Shown here one piece after another: positions 29,121 to 38,103 of a stretch of 50,191 nucleotides of DNA (the first letter of the stretch is position 1; each line of letters opens with the position of its first letter). The position numbers and the translations under genes were made by a program. The stretch covers positions 52,825 through 103,015 of the forward strand of contig NZ_HE611018.1 of NCBI RefSeq assembly GCF_000236865.1. The letters are read 5' to 3'. The notes under the pieces were generated by a model. The model had not been told where the DNA came from, did no database searches, and saw only the letters and a list, made by a program, of their open reading frames with translations. This stretch comes from Senegalimassilia anaerobia JC110 (GTDB taxonomy: Bacteria > Actinomycetota > Coriobacteriia > Coriobacteriales > Eggerthellaceae).

Positions 29121-30322
29121 CACAAGCAGAACCCGAACACGACGCCCTCCGCGGTGGAGGCATAGCCGCCGTTATCTACCTCCGGGCCCATGTCCCCGAA
29201 CGACGTTGCGACGTTGGGAGCCGAAGAGCGCATCCACCAAACGCCGGGATTGCTCGATCCGGCAACGCTGCGGTCAAGCGAGGCATGACCCTGCTCGCCG
29301 GCAACGCCCTGCTGCTTGAACCAAGCGTATTGCGACCCCTCCTTATTATCCACCGTGTCGATATAGCTTTGATTCGACCTGGCGTTCCACGCAATGGGGC
29401 CAAGGCATTCCACCCAGGAGAACAGCCATACGCTGTCCTGCGTCTCGGTAACACTTGAGGGCGAAGTGGTCTTACCGGCATTGTTCGACAGTTTGCTCAC
29501 CGCCATCACGCCAGAGCGCATCTCATCGGGAAACGACTGCAGCACTTCCCCATTCAGCCAAGCGCGCATACCCGACGACTTCCAACCACCGGAGTTCGAA
29601 TCCGTGGGATTCATAGGATGCTCGGAAAAAATCCCCGAGGTCATGAACGTGAACGCTGCGTTTCGCCCACTCGAGCCCTTGTCTTTAAACACATCGACGA
29701 TAAACACATCTGCGTTTCCCATAGACGTCTGCAGCGTCTTCGTATCGCCGGTAAACGAGCCGTCCGGCTTCACAAGGTTGTAGCTTGCCGCCATCTTAAC
29801 GGCATCGTCGCGATTTTTCGCCGCGCGCTCTATTTCCGCAGCGATATTCGAAAGGTCAGCCCACGAATACTCGGAGATGCCGCTTTTCACCTGCACTTGC
29901 TGGGAGACGGCGTTTTCCGTGGCGGATCCCTGCGCCCCATCGGATCGCTGCTGGGCCTGTTGATCGGCCTGCTGCCGGCTTGCCGCCTCGCTAGACGAGC
30001 CGCCAGCCACTTCGATGATGCGAGGGATGGCGAACACGGCTACCGCGATGACAAGAACCGCGCATACCGCCGCAACGGTCGCAACCTGCGGGGAGATGCC
30101 TTTGCCCCGAGGGGCGGCTCCTTGCGCCATCGCCGGACGAAATCCCTGATTGGCCCCCACATCCTGCGACGGCGATGCCTGCGCGGAGACGGTATCCCCC
30201 GCTTGCCGGCCCGAGACGTCGTCAGCATACGACGCAGGCCCTTCATCAAGAACCGGGGTCCCGCAGAATTCGCAGAACCTGGCATCATCCTCAATCGGCT
30301 TTCCGCAATTCGCGCAGAACAT
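29120..30322 (-). CDS. Zinc-ribbon membrane protein with DUF6273-like secreted domain
   Basis: The protein has 400 residues. An N-terminal zinc ribbon (Cys3, Cys6, Cys17, Cys20; MFCANCGKPIEDDARFC) is cytoplasmic, followed by a low-complexity linker, one membrane helix (about 92-112, VATVAAVCAVLVIAVAVFAIP), a Gln/Ser-rich stretch, and an extracellular domain of about 230 residues with GGWKSSGMRAWLNGEVL, WLFSWVECLG and GVWWMRSS blocks resembling the DUF6273 family. Function is unknown. The start at MFCANCGKP was chosen because an AGGGGG site precedes it; the frame stays open 21 codons further. It is upstream of, and overlaps, the beta-lactamase-like gene. Confidence 0.8.
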   Translation of the reverse strand: MFCANCGKPIEDDARFCEFCGTPVLDEGPASYADDVSGRQAGDTVSAQASPSQDVGANQGFRPAMAQGAAPRGKGISPQVATVAAVCAVLVIAVAVFAIPRIIEVAGGSSSEAASRQQADQQAQQRSDGAQGSATENAVSQQVQVKSGISEYSWADLSNIAAEIERAAKNRDDAVKMAASYNLVKPDGSFTGDTKTLQTSMGNADVFIVDVFKDKGSSGRNAAFTFMTSGIFSEHPMNPTDSNSGGWKSSGMRAWLNGEVLQSFPDEMRSGVMAVSKLSNNAGKTTSPSSVTETQDSVWLFSWVECLGPIAWNARSNQSYIDTVDNKEGSQYAWFKQQGVAGEQGHASLDRSVAGSSNPGVWWMRSSAPNVATSFGDMGPEVDNGGYASTAEGVVFGFCL

Positions 30323-30517
30323 AGCGCACCCCCTACCGTTGAACGCCGAACAGCGTCCGCTGCGACAGCAATATGATGGCTCCATAGTAGCCGAACAGCA
30401 AGCAAAGGAAACGGGCGAATCAGCGTCCGGCGCTCCTCCATCCGGTTCCGCAACTTGCCCTCCGGGACGATTCCCGCCAAGACGATTGCGATGAATGCCA
30501 CAGGGCGCCGTTGCCGG

Positions 30518-30523
30518 TATACT
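30518..30523 (+). promoter_or_regulatory. -10 box for the zinc-ribbon membrane gene at 30577
   Basis: TATACT lies 53 nt upstream of the start codon; the -35 region is weak. It is in the 254-bp divergent region between two zinc-ribbon genes. Confidence 0.5.
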
Positions 30524-30576
30524 ATCTTCATTGCGGCAGGAAGGCCGCTTTAGGGGTTCGAAAAGGAGGGATCGTT

Positions 30577-31233
30577 ATGTACGGTTCAATTGGCTCTCAC
30601 GGGATGTCTACGGCCGTCGACATCATTGCGCCCATTTTGGGAATTGCAGCCATTGCGGCGGCGATTGTGCTGTTCATCAAGTTCGCAAGCAAGAAAGCGG
30701 ACAAGACGAAGCCGCTTACCAAGTTCTTCAGCTTCGACCACCTGTTCATCGAAAGCATCACGAAGTTCCTGTATGTGTTCTCAACAACCTCGATAGCGGC
30801 ATTTTGCCTGATCTATCCCTTTATGTCCGCCGCATCGAAATCGGGGGCCAGGGCAGCGGGAGCCTTCTTCGAAGGCCTTGTCATTGCCGTCTTAGCATTC
30901 GTGATTTTCGAGGTCGTCAACCGCCTGCTTTTCGAGTGGAGCATGATGTTCATCCGCGGCGCAGTCGATCTGCACGACATCCGCAACAAAATGCTCGGAT
31001 CGACCGATTCGACGTCTGATGATTCATTCGATTTGAGCGGGATATTTGCCGCAAAACGTCGTTCCAGCAATGTCTCGACGGACAAGGCCGAGCAGACGAC
31101 TGCCCAACCCTCCCAGCCTGCACAGCCGACGGTGCCCATCAACCCCGTCGTAACGAGCACATGGGACTGCTCATGCGGAAAGACGGGCAACGCCGGATCG
31201 TTTTGCCCCAAATGCGGACACCCCCGGCCGTAG
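30577..31233 (+). CDS. Three-span membrane protein with C-terminal zinc ribbon, function unknown
   Basis: The protein has 218 residues. Hydrophobic helices lie at about 14-36, 64-85 and 97-118; a soluble Ser/Thr/Pro/Gln-rich stretch follows and the C-terminus is a zinc ribbon (CSCGKTGNAGSFCPKCG, Cys-x-Cys then Cys-x2-Cys). A long hydrophobic segment resembles DUF4282-like membrane proteins only loosely, and no family is assigned. A strong AAAAGGAGGG site precedes the ATG chosen; the frame is open 22 codons upstream but overlaps the -10 box. It is divergent from the DUF6273-like gene and 121 nt upstream of another zinc-ribbon protein gene on the same strand. Confidence 0.78.
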   Translation: MYGSIGSHGMSTAVDIIAPILGIAAIAAAIVLFIKFASKKADKTKPLTKFFSFDHLFIESITKFLYVFSTTSIAAFCLIYPFMSAASKSGARAAGAFFEGLVIAVLAFVIFEVVNRLLFEWSMMFIRGAVDLHDIRNKMLGSTDSTSDDSFDLSGIFAAKRRSSNVSTDKAEQTTAQPSQPAQPTVPINPVVTSTWDCSCGKTGNAGSFCPKCGHPRP

Positions 31234-31354
31234 CTTGCAAGCCGCCGCAAACGGCTTCGGCTCATAAGCAGGGCAACCGCCCTGAACGGATTGCCATAGT
31301 CTTTAGTATCGGGCATCGGCTGCAGGCATAACTGCAGCTGCAAAGGAGGCATCG

Positions 31355-32398
31355 ATGTACTGCGAGCATTGTGGAACGAAGCTTTCCGAACATGCACGGT
31401 TTTGCCCAACCTGCGGAAGCGCAACCAACGAACAGACCCCTGCCGATGGCCAAGACTCGGCGAGCGCATCCGACGCAACGTCCTGCCCCCAAGCGGATAC
31501 GCCACGGAAAGCCATCAGGAAGCCCGCCGTGATCGCGGTTTCGGCCGTGGTGTTTGCGCTTATCGCCGCCGGAGCCGCTTTCTTCGCGCTCTCCATCAAC
31601 AGCCCGGCAAAACCCGCAGACGAGCAAACCTCAACCGAACAAGAGGCCCCGGCGCCGCAGCAACCGGAACAGCCATCGACCGCTGCAGGGCCAGAGCAGG
31701 AGCCGGCACCCGATACCGCACCGGAGCCCGAGCCCACGCCCGCACCCGTTAACCCCGCCGCAGAGGCGCAAACCGCCCTGCAAGCAGTCATCGACGACTA
31801 TCGCTCGCTTGCAGACGATTCCGCCAAGCTCAGCAAGGACGACCTAGCTTCCAGACACCCTTACGTGAATTCGATGGCCATTCCCAATTATCTTATGGAC
31901 TGGGCGAACAACGGCTTTTCGAACGTTTGCTACGCCTTTTCCGATTTGAACGGCGATAACGTACCCGAGCTGATCATCGGTTGCAAAGATGCGCAGGCGA
32001 ACACGCAGGCGTTCGACATCTGGTCCTACGTCAACAACGCCCCCGTTCGCGTCGCTTATTCATGGGAACGTTCGATCATGCGCGTCTGCGCCGGCGGCTA
32101 TCTTTACGAACGCGGAAGCGGCGGCTTCCAAGACTGGATGATCACCGTGAGCACGCTAAGCGCCTACCCAACCGGCATCGGCGACGCCTGGACGGACTAT
32201 GCGAACGGCTTCAACGGTCGCACCGATAACCTCAACGTAGTCGAGAAGCTCGGTATGGAGAGTGGGACTTACGTGAAAATTGATGCGCAAGGCAACAAGA
32301 CGGCTATCACCGCCGAGCAATTCCAAACCGAGAATCAAACCATCGAGCAACAATACCCTGCCGACAACTCCATCGAGTGGATTCCGCTCGTTTCATAG
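31355..32398 (+). CDS. Zinc-ribbon membrane protein with Pro/Glu-rich stalk and secreted domain
   Basis: The protein has 347 residues. The N-terminal zinc ribbon (Cys3, Cys6, Cys17, Cys20) has exactly the same spacing as that of the DUF6273-like neighbour. A membrane helix (about 55-80) is followed by a Pro/Glu/Ala/Gln-rich stalk (about 85-135) that probably spans the wall, then a domain of about 200 residues containing a calcium-loop-like DLNGDNVPELIIG. That motif is typical of EF-hand-like or FG-GAP-like repeats in secreted proteins. Function is unknown. The ATG has an AAAGGAGG site. Confidence 0.8.
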   Translation: MYCEHCGTKLSEHARFCPTCGSATNEQTPADGQDSASASDATSCPQADTPRKAIRKPAVIAVSAVVFALIAAGAAFFALSINSPAKPADEQTSTEQEAPAPQQPEQPSTAAGPEQEPAPDTAPEPEPTPAPVNPAAEAQTALQAVIDDYRSLADDSAKLSKDDLASRHPYVNSMAIPNYLMDWANNGFSNVCYAFSDLNGDNVPELIIGCKDAQANTQAFDIWSYVNNAPVRVAYSWERSIMRVCAGGYLYERGSGGFQDWMITVSTLSAYPTGIGDAWTDYANGFNGRTDNLNVVEKLGMESGTYVKIDAQGNKTAITAEQFQTENQTIEQQYPADNSIEWIPLVS

Positions 32399-32538
32399 CG
32401 TCTTCGCAGCGATTCGCCCGAAATCCCGATTTCGCAGTTGTCGGCTTTCCCGGTTGCGCCCCTTCCCCGCCTAGCATGCCCGCGTCTGTTGGCGTACTAT
32501 CGTCTGCGAGCAACGATCCCCGAATGCAAGGAGCGTAT

Positions 32539-33945
32539 ATGGAACGCGAATCCGCGTGGAAACGCTACGATGAGGACCAGCTGGCCGAGCTCGAGCAGCT
32601 CGCCGCCGGCTACATCGACTTCATCTCCGAGAACAAGACCGAGCGCGAGTTCTCCGCCGCAGCCATCCGCAGCGCCGAGGCCGCCGGCTACGAAAGCCTG
32701 GACACCGCCATCTCCGCAGGCCGCAAGCTTGCTCCCGGCGACAAGGTGTGGGCAACCATGCGCAACAAGGCCGTCATCCTGGTGCAGCTGGGCGCCCGCC
32801 CGCTGACCGACGGCATGAACATCCTTGGTGCGCACATCGACAGCCCGCGCCTGGACGTCAAGCAGAACCCGCTGTACGAATCCAGCGAGCTTGCCTTCAT
32901 GGACACCCATTACTACGGCGGCATCAAGCACTATCAATGGGTCACCGTCCCGCTGGCGCTGCACGGCGTGATCGCCAAGAAGGACGGCAGCGTGGTGGAC
33001 GTGAAGATCGGCGAGGACGCCGACGATCCCGTTTTCTGCATCTCCGACCTGCTCATCCACTTGGCGAACCAGCAGATGGGCAAGAAGGCCAACGAGGTCG
33101 TCGAAGGCGAGGCGCTTGACATCCTGGTCGGCAACCGCCCGCTGGTGGTGCGCGACGAGGATGGCGAGGCCAAGGAGCAGAAGGACCCCGTGAAGGCTTT
33201 CGCCCTTAAGCTGCTTGTCGACAAGTACGGCATCGAGGAAGAGGACTTCCTGTCCGCCGAGCTTGAGGTCGTGCCCGCCGGCCGCGCCCGCGACCTGGGC
33301 TTCGACCGCAGCATGGTGCTGGGCTACGGCCAGGACGACAGCGTGTGCGCCTACACCTCGCTGGTGGCGCAGCTTGCCGTTGCCGGCGAGGAGCTCGACC
33401 GCGCCGCCGTGTGCGTGCTCGTGGACAAGGAGGAAATCGGCAGCGTGGGCGCCACGGGCATGGCCTCGCAGTTCTTCGAGAACACCATCGCCGAGATCAT
33501 GGAACTTGCCGGCGAGGGCGGCATGCTGCCGCTGCGCCGTGCACTGGCCGCTTCCGCCATGCTCTCCTCCGACGTCTCCGCAGGCTTCGACCCCGCCTAC
33601 GCCAGCGTGTTCGAGGCGAAGAACAGCGCGTATCTGGGCCACGGCCTGGTGTTCAACAAGTACACGGGTGCTCGCGGCAAGTCGGGCAGCAACGACGCCC
33701 ACGCCGAGTACATGGCGCGCATCCGCAAGATCATGGACGACGCCGGCGTACAGTTCCAAACCTGCGAACTGGGCAAGGTCGACGCTGGCGGCGGCGGGAC
33801 CATCGCCTACATCCCCGCCAAGTACGGCATGGACGTCATTGACTCCGGCGTGGCGGTGCTGTCCATGCATAGCCCCTGGGAGGCCACCAGCAAAGCCGAT
33901 ATCTACGAGGCCGAACGCGGCTACGAGGCGTTCTTGCGCGCATAA
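32539..33945 (+). CDS. M18-family aminopeptidase
   Basis: The protein has 468 residues. It is a cytosolic dinuclear-zinc aminopeptidase of the M18 family (aspartyl aminopeptidase and yeast Ape1 relatives). Metal and catalytic segments visible are GAHIDSPRLD (His), the DKEEIGSVGATG block (catalytic Glu pair), SSDVSAGFDP (Asp), and the C-terminal VLSMHSPWE (His). These assemblies prefer acidic or neutral N-terminal residues. The start was placed at MERESAWKRYDE, directly after AAGGAG with five bases spacing; the open frame upstream is non-conserved. A strong terminator follows. Confidence 0.93.
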   Translation: MERESAWKRYDEDQLAELEQLAAGYIDFISENKTEREFSAAAIRSAEAAGYESLDTAISAGRKLAPGDKVWATMRNKAVILVQLGARPLTDGMNILGAHIDSPRLDVKQNPLYESSELAFMDTHYYGGIKHYQWVTVPLALHGVIAKKDGSVVDVKIGEDADDPVFCISDLLIHLANQQMGKKANEVVEGEALDILVGNRPLVVRDEDGEAKEQKDPVKAFALKLLVDKYGIEEEDFLSAELEVVPAGRARDLGFDRSMVLGYGQDDSVCAYTSLVAQLAVAGEELDRAAVCVLVDKEEIGSVGATGMASQFFENTIAEIMELAGEGGMLPLRRALAASAMLSSDVSAGFDPAYASVFEAKNSAYLGHGLVFNKYTGARGKSGSNDAHAEYMARIRKIMDDAGVQFQTCELGKVDAGGGGTIAYIPAKYGMDVIDSGVAVLSMHSPWEATSKADIYEAERGYEAFLRA

Positions 33946-34010
33946 CAAGCAGAGGTGCGAAAGCGAAGACCGTTCTCGCACGCAACCTCGGAAAACCGTC
34001 GATAAACAGC

Positions 34011-34048
34011 AAGAAGCGCCGCGACTTCAAGTCGCGGCGCTTCTTTAT
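34011..34048 (+). terminator. Terminator of the M18 aminopeptidase gene
   Basis: A 15-bp perfect stem (34011-34025 with 34031-34045) with loop TTCAA is followed by TATTC after TTCTT. Confidence 0.9.
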
Positions 34049-34219
34049 TCGCTAGCTTGTCACAAGCTGCATACGCACCCCGCGTGCCCATCGCCATCAG
34101 GGACGCTCAAGCAGCCTGCCGGCTACGACGCAAGCTTCCAACAGCGACGACACGCCCGCACGGCAGCCCGTCTTCGCCGGCAGGCGACAAGACGGTCGCC
34201 GAAACGCATGCGGCACCGT

Positions 34220-35563
34220 TTAGAACTCGAGGCCCTCCAGGCGCTCGAACACCTCGTCCTTGCGGGTCAGGAAGTCCCACGGATCGAAGATCTCGTCGAG
34301 CGTCTCCTTGGACAGCTTGGCCTCGGGATCGTTCTCCAGGCGCTCACGATACGTGGGGCCGTCCACCGCGTTCTGGATATCCTCCCACACGGCCATGGCG
34401 TTGCGCTGCACGATGACGTACGCCTCCTCGCGCGTGATGCCCGTGTTCACCAGGGCCAGCAGCACCTTGCTGGAGAAGATGAGGCCCTTGGTGCGCCACA
34501 CGTTGTGCTCCATCTTCGCCGGATAGGTTTGCAGGCCGTCCATGATCCACTGCATCTTGGCGAACATGTAGTCCAGCGCGGTGAAGCTGTCGGCCAGCGC
34601 CACGCGCTCGGTGCCGGAGTGGCTGATATCGCGCTCGTACCACAGCGCCACGTTGTCAAGCGCCACCTGGGCGTTCGCCTTCACGCAACGGGCAAGGCCG
34701 CACACGCGCTCGGCTGTGATGGGGTTGCGCTTGTGAGGCATGGCCGACGAGCCCTTCTGGCCCTTCTTGAACGGCTCCTCCGCCTCGATGACGTCGGTCT
34801 GCTGCAGCAGGCGCACCTGCATGGCGATGGACTCGAGCGTTGCGGCAGCGCAGGCCAGCGCGCACATGACCTGGGCGTGGCGGTCGCGCGCCAGCACCTG
34901 GGTGGACAGCGGGTCGGGCGTCAGGCCCAGCTTCTCGCACACGTACTTCTCAACATAGGGGTCGATGCTGGAGTACGTGCCCACCGCGCCGGAGATGGCA
35001 CCGGTTGCGGCGACCTCGCGAGCCTGCTCCAAGCGAGTCTGCGCGCGCTTGAGCGCCCAAGCCCAGCTGCCGAACTTCATGCCGAACGTCATGGGCTCGG
35101 CGTGGATGCCGTGCGTGCGGCCCACGCACAGGGTGTTCTGGAACTCGAACGCGCGGCGCTTGCACGTCTCGCCAAGCTGCTTGACGTCGTCCAGGATGAT
35201 GTCGATGGCCTGCACGATCTGGTACGACAGCGCAGTGTCGCCCAGGTCGGAGGAGGTCATGCCGTAATGCACCCAACGGCTTGGCTTTTCCCGACCCTCG
35301 GGGACGTCGGCGTCGATGCACTCGGCCATGCACGTGGTGAAGGCGATGACGTCGTGGTTCGTGACCTTCTCGATCTCGTCGATGCGCTCAACCGTGAAGT
35401 CGGCGTGGTCGCGGATCCACTGCGCCTCCTCCTTCGTGATGCCGGCTTGGCCGAGCTCGGCCTGAGCCTCGCACGCCAGCACCTCGATTTCCTTCCAGAT
35501 GGAGAACTTGTTCTGAAGCTCCCAGATGGCGCCCATGGCAGGACGCGTGTAGCGGTTGATCAC
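34220..35563 (-). CDS. purB: Adenylosuccinate lyase
   Basis: The protein has 447 residues. It catalyses two steps, SAICAR to AICAR and adenylosuccinate to AMP. The fumarase-superfamily signature SSAMPHKRNP is at about residue 268, with WVHYGMTSSDLGDTA (substrate-binding Thr-Ser-Ser) and GRTHGIHAEPMTFG (general acid His) upstream. The start codon is GTG, preceded by AAAGGGG. It is monocistronic and no clear terminator was found downstream. Confidence 0.97.
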   Translation of the reverse strand: MINRYTRPAMGAIWELQNKFSIWKEIEVLACEAQAELGQAGITKEEAQWIRDHADFTVERIDEIEKVTNHDVIAFTTCMAECIDADVPEGREKPSRWVHYGMTSSDLGDTALSYQIVQAIDIILDDVKQLGETCKRRAFEFQNTLCVGRTHGIHAEPMTFGMKFGSWAWALKRAQTRLEQAREVAATGAISGAVGTYSSIDPYVEKYVCEKLGLTPDPLSTQVLARDRHAQVMCALACAAATLESIAMQVRLLQQTDVIEAEEPFKKGQKGSSAMPHKRNPITAERVCGLARCVKANAQVALDNVALWYERDISHSGTERVALADSFTALDYMFAKMQWIMDGLQTYPAKMEHNVWRTKGLIFSSKVLLALVNTGITREEAYVIVQRNAMAVWEDIQNAVDGPTYRERLENDPEAKLSKETLDEIFDPWDFLTRKDEVFERLEGLEF

Positions 35564-35723
35564 AACGGCCCCTTTCGCGATTGATAGCTGATGACCACAT
35601 CATACCGTGCGCATAAGCGGCACGTTGTCGCCGCACGCGTTTCTGCAGATGGTTTACGCATGCCCGCACCCTACCCTTGCCTTTCGCAGATTCAACGTGT
35701 TCGTTCGCCGAATCATTCTCAGA

Positions 35724-35754
35724 TATGATAAGATGCGCCTAGCTATTTACTAGG
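35724..35754 (+). promoter_or_regulatory. -10 box and small leader hairpin upstream of the MOSC gene
   Basis: TATGAT (35724-35729) is followed by a 5-bp stem (35738-35742 with 35750-35754, loop CTATTTA) and a TTGGGGGGATC ribosome-binding region. The leader is too short for a molybdenum-cofactor riboswitch. Confidence 0.45.
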
Positions 35755-35769
35755 TTTATTGGGGGGATC

Positions 35770-36414
35770 ATGACGCTCGAAAACAAGGAGGGCCGCCAAG
35801 ATGGCGCCCTTGAAGCATGCAACGCCGAAGCCGCCAAGCACGAGGCAAGCGAGCAGCTCAACGTGTTCGACAAGGGCCGCATGGAAGGCCCCGACGCCGA
35901 CAGCACCACGCACGGCACCGTGCGAGCCGTCTGCGTGTCCAAACGCAAAGGCATGCGCAAGACCGTGGTGGACGGCCCGGTGACCATCGAGGCCCATCAC
36001 GGCGTCGCCGAGGATGCGCACGCCGGAGACTGGCATCGCCAAGTTTCGCTTCTGGCCTGGGAATCCATCGAGAAGGCCCGGGCGCGCGGCCTAGATGTGA
36101 AGGAAGGCGATTTCGCCGAGAACATCACCACCGAGGGCATCAATCTCATGGCGCTGCCGCTTGGCACGCAGCTCAAGATCGGCGACGACGTGCTGCTGGA
36201 GCTGTCGCAGCAGGGCAAGGTATGCCACAAGAAGTGCGCGATCTTCTACCTGGCCGGGGACTGCATCTTCCCACGCGAGGGAATCTTCTTCGTCGCCCTC
36301 ACCGGCGGCAAGGTCAAGGCCGGCGACAGCATCGACGTGGTGAAGCTGGGCGACGGCACGTGCGAATACACACCGCAAGAGGCTTTGGACGAGCTGGCGA
36401 ACACGCCGCGCTAA
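35770..36414 (+). CDS. MOSC-domain protein
   Basis: The protein has 214 residues. A variable hydrophilic N-terminus (about 1-45) precedes a MOSC domain (TVRAVCVSKRKGMRKTV, EDAHAGDWHRQVSLLAWESI, EGDFAENITTEGINL, LLELSQQGKVCHKKCAIF, then FVALTGGKVKAGD). MOSC proteins bind molybdopterin or carry sulfur for molybdenum-cofactor enzymes; a conserved Cys in the QxGKxCHKKC loop is present. This fits an organism with several molybdoenzymes such as the one at 5336. It is short, without FeMo or NifV partners, so it is a stand-alone MOSC protein. Confidence 0.9.
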   Translation: MTLENKEGRQDGALEACNAEAAKHEASEQLNVFDKGRMEGPDADSTTHGTVRAVCVSKRKGMRKTVVDGPVTIEAHHGVAEDAHAGDWHRQVSLLAWESIEKARARGLDVKEGDFAENITTEGINLMALPLGTQLKIGDDVLLELSQQGKVCHKKCAIFYLAGDCIFPREGIFFVALTGGKVKAGDSIDVVKLGDGTCEYTPQEALDELANTPR

Positions 36415-36586
36415 ACCGAGAGGCGCCAACCTCCGCGCGGGCGCCTGCCAACAGCCAGCCCGCCCGCCTGCGAGCCGACCCGCCTGCGAGCTCGCCTACC
36501 CGAGCACATGCAGGCGCTTGCCCACACCAGGCACGGCGGCTTCGCCGGCTCAACCCCCGCGCCCCAGCCCATTCCCTAACGCGAAA

Positions 36587-36618
36587 GAACCCGAAATGGA
36601 TTTCCATTTCGGGTCCTT
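36587..36618. terminator. Bidirectional terminator between the MOSC and trkA genes
   Basis: A 12-bp perfect stem (36589-36600 with 36603-36614) closes on a minimal loop and is followed by CCTTTCG on the plus strand and by TCTTTCG on the minus strand. It serves both convergent genes. Confidence 0.8.
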
Positions 36619-36659
36619 TCGTCAGGAGGCTCGTTTCGCGCAAGCTCCCTTTTTCGTTG

Positions 36660-37331
36660 CTACAAACCTTTGAACGCGGCACGCACGGCGTCGATGACCT
36701 GGTTGTCCGCCACCACGATGGCTTTGTCGCCGGGGAACATCACCGTGTCCTCGTTCACCACCTCTACATTGTCGCTTGATGCGACCGCCGCGATGATGCT
36801 GTCGGGAGGCAGGGGTATGGCGCTTGCCAGCACGCCGGCATCGTTGGAATGATGGCGCATGCGCGGGACGACCACCTCGGTCAGCATGACGTTACCATGC
36901 GTCAACGACGACACGACGCTCACGCTGCCCAGCAACGTCTCCTCCTCGATGAGGTTGGCGATGAGCGTGGTGGACGACACGCACTCGATGCCCACCTCGT
37001 GGAAGATGCGCAGGTTCTTCGGGCTGTTCACGCGGGCGATGCAGCGCGGCACGTTGAACACGCGCTGGGCGATCTCGCACGAAACCAGGTTGTCATCGTC
37101 CTGACCCGTGGTGGCCACGAACACGTCCGCACGGCGGATTCCCGCGTCCTCCTGGTACTTCGAATCGCAGCCGTCGCCGTGGATGACCAGGTATCGGCCC
37201 TGCAAAACCACCGACAGGCGGTCAGCCGTCTCCAGGTCCTCCTCGATAATGGTCACATCGTTGCCGCTCTCAAGCAGCACGTTCGCCAGATATTCGCCGA
37301 TTTTGCCGCCGCCGGCGATCACTACGTACAT
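36660..37331 (-). CDS. trkA: TrkA-family potassium uptake regulator (RCK protein), second copy
   Basis: The protein has 223 residues. An RCK N-domain with the nucleotide loop VVIAGGGKIGEYLA and the acidic TIIEEDLE end of beta-2 binds NAD(H) or a nucleotide; a C-terminal TrkA_C domain follows (about 140-223, VPRMRHHSNDAGVLASAIPLPPDSIIAAV). It gates a Trk/Ktr channel in the membrane. The start MYVVIAGGG has GGGAGG eight bases upstream; a start 11 codons earlier overlaps the intergenic leader. The gene lies 45 nt downstream of a second trkA. No TrkH or KtrB gene is within the window. Confidence 0.9.
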   Translation of the reverse strand: MYVVIAGGGKIGEYLANVLLESGNDVTIIEEDLETADRLSVVLQGRYLVIHGDGCDSKYQEDAGIRRADVFVATTGQDDDNLVSCEIAQRVFNVPRCIARVNSPKNLRIFHEVGIECVSSTTLIANLIEEETLLGSVSVVSSLTHGNVMLTEVVVPRMRHHSNDAGVLASAIPLPPDSIIAAVASSDNVEVVNEDTVMFPGDKAIVVADNQVIDAVRAAFKGL

Positions 37332-37376
37332 CAGCCAAACCTCCCCCGCTTCGCCGTCGGGCAAGCGGAAACCGCG

Positions 37377-38036
37377 TTAATCTTGAATGTACTTGCTGAA
37401 TTGCTCGATAAGCTCATGGCGCACGCATGCCAACACCGAGTCCCCGTTGTACAGGATGGACTCGCGCGTGGGAATGGAGCTGGCGCTGCCGTCGCCGCGC
37501 TCGAACGCCACGATGCGGATGTCGTGATCGCGCTCCATCTCCGCCACGCGGATGGTGTTCCGCTCCGACCAGCTCAGGTCAAGGGAGAAGCGCAGCACCT
37601 CGAACTCGCCGAACGTGTCCAGATGCGCGCCATGCCCGGAAACCACCTTGCTGAACACGTCTTCGGCCACCAGCGACGTGCCGCACACATAGTCGATGCC
37701 CAGCTGCATGTACGCACGCTCATGGTCAGGGTTGTACAGGCGCGCGATGACATGGGGCACGCCGAACAGGCGGCTTGCCACCTCGCAGCACATGAGGTTG
37801 GTGTTGTCCAGCTGCGTCACCGCCGCCACAACGTCGCATTCATCGACGCCCGCCTTCTCCAGCGTTTCCTCGTCGAAGCCCACGCCCTGAATGGTGGACC
37901 CGTTGAAGTTGCGGCCCAAGTTGGCGAATGCGTCCACGTTGCGATCGATCACGCACACGTTGCTGCCGTTGTCCGACAGCATGTTGGCCAGCTGCGATCC
38001 CACGCGGCCGCAGCCCACCACGATGACGTTGCTCAT
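37377..38036 (-). CDS. trkA: TrkA-family potassium uptake regulator (RCK protein), first copy
   Basis: The protein has 219 residues with the same two-domain plan: an RCK N-domain with VIVVGCGRVGSQLAN and CVIDRNVDAF, and a C-terminal TrkA_C domain ending in LACVRHELIEQF. It shares order and general pattern with the downstream copy but is diverged, so the pair probably forms a heteromeric ring. The start follows GAAGGA eight bases upstream; a start eight codons earlier lacks that. Both genes are on one transcript. Confidence 0.9.
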   Translation of the reverse strand: MSNVIVVGCGRVGSQLANMLSDNGSNVCVIDRNVDAFANLGRNFNGSTIQGVGFDEETLEKAGVDECDVVAAVTQLDNTNLMCCEVASRLFGVPHVIARLYNPDHERAYMQLGIDYVCGTSLVAEDVFSKVVSGHGAHLDTFGEFEVLRFSLDLSWSERNTIRVAEMERDHDIRIVAFERGDGSASSIPTRESILYNGDSVLACVRHELIEQFSKYIQD

Positions 38037-38073
38037 GCGAAAATCCTTCCCGAAGTTCACGCAACAGGATAAC

Positions 38074-38099
38074 GCAAAAGGCGGCCCGCAGGCCGCCTT
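38074..38099 (-). terminator. Terminator of the lysozyme-like gene
   Basis: A 9-bp perfect stem (38078-38086 with 38091-38099), loop CGCA on the plus strand, is followed on the minus strand by TTGCG after CCTTT. It lies between the trkA pair and the lysozyme-like gene and stops readthrough from the latter. Confidence 0.75.
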
Positions 38100-38103
38100 C
38101 GCG

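Noticed and set aside
35724-35769. Molybdenum-cofactor riboswitch upstream of the MOSC gene
   Set aside because: The leader is about 35 nt, far shorter than that RNA, and contains only a 5-bp hairpin.
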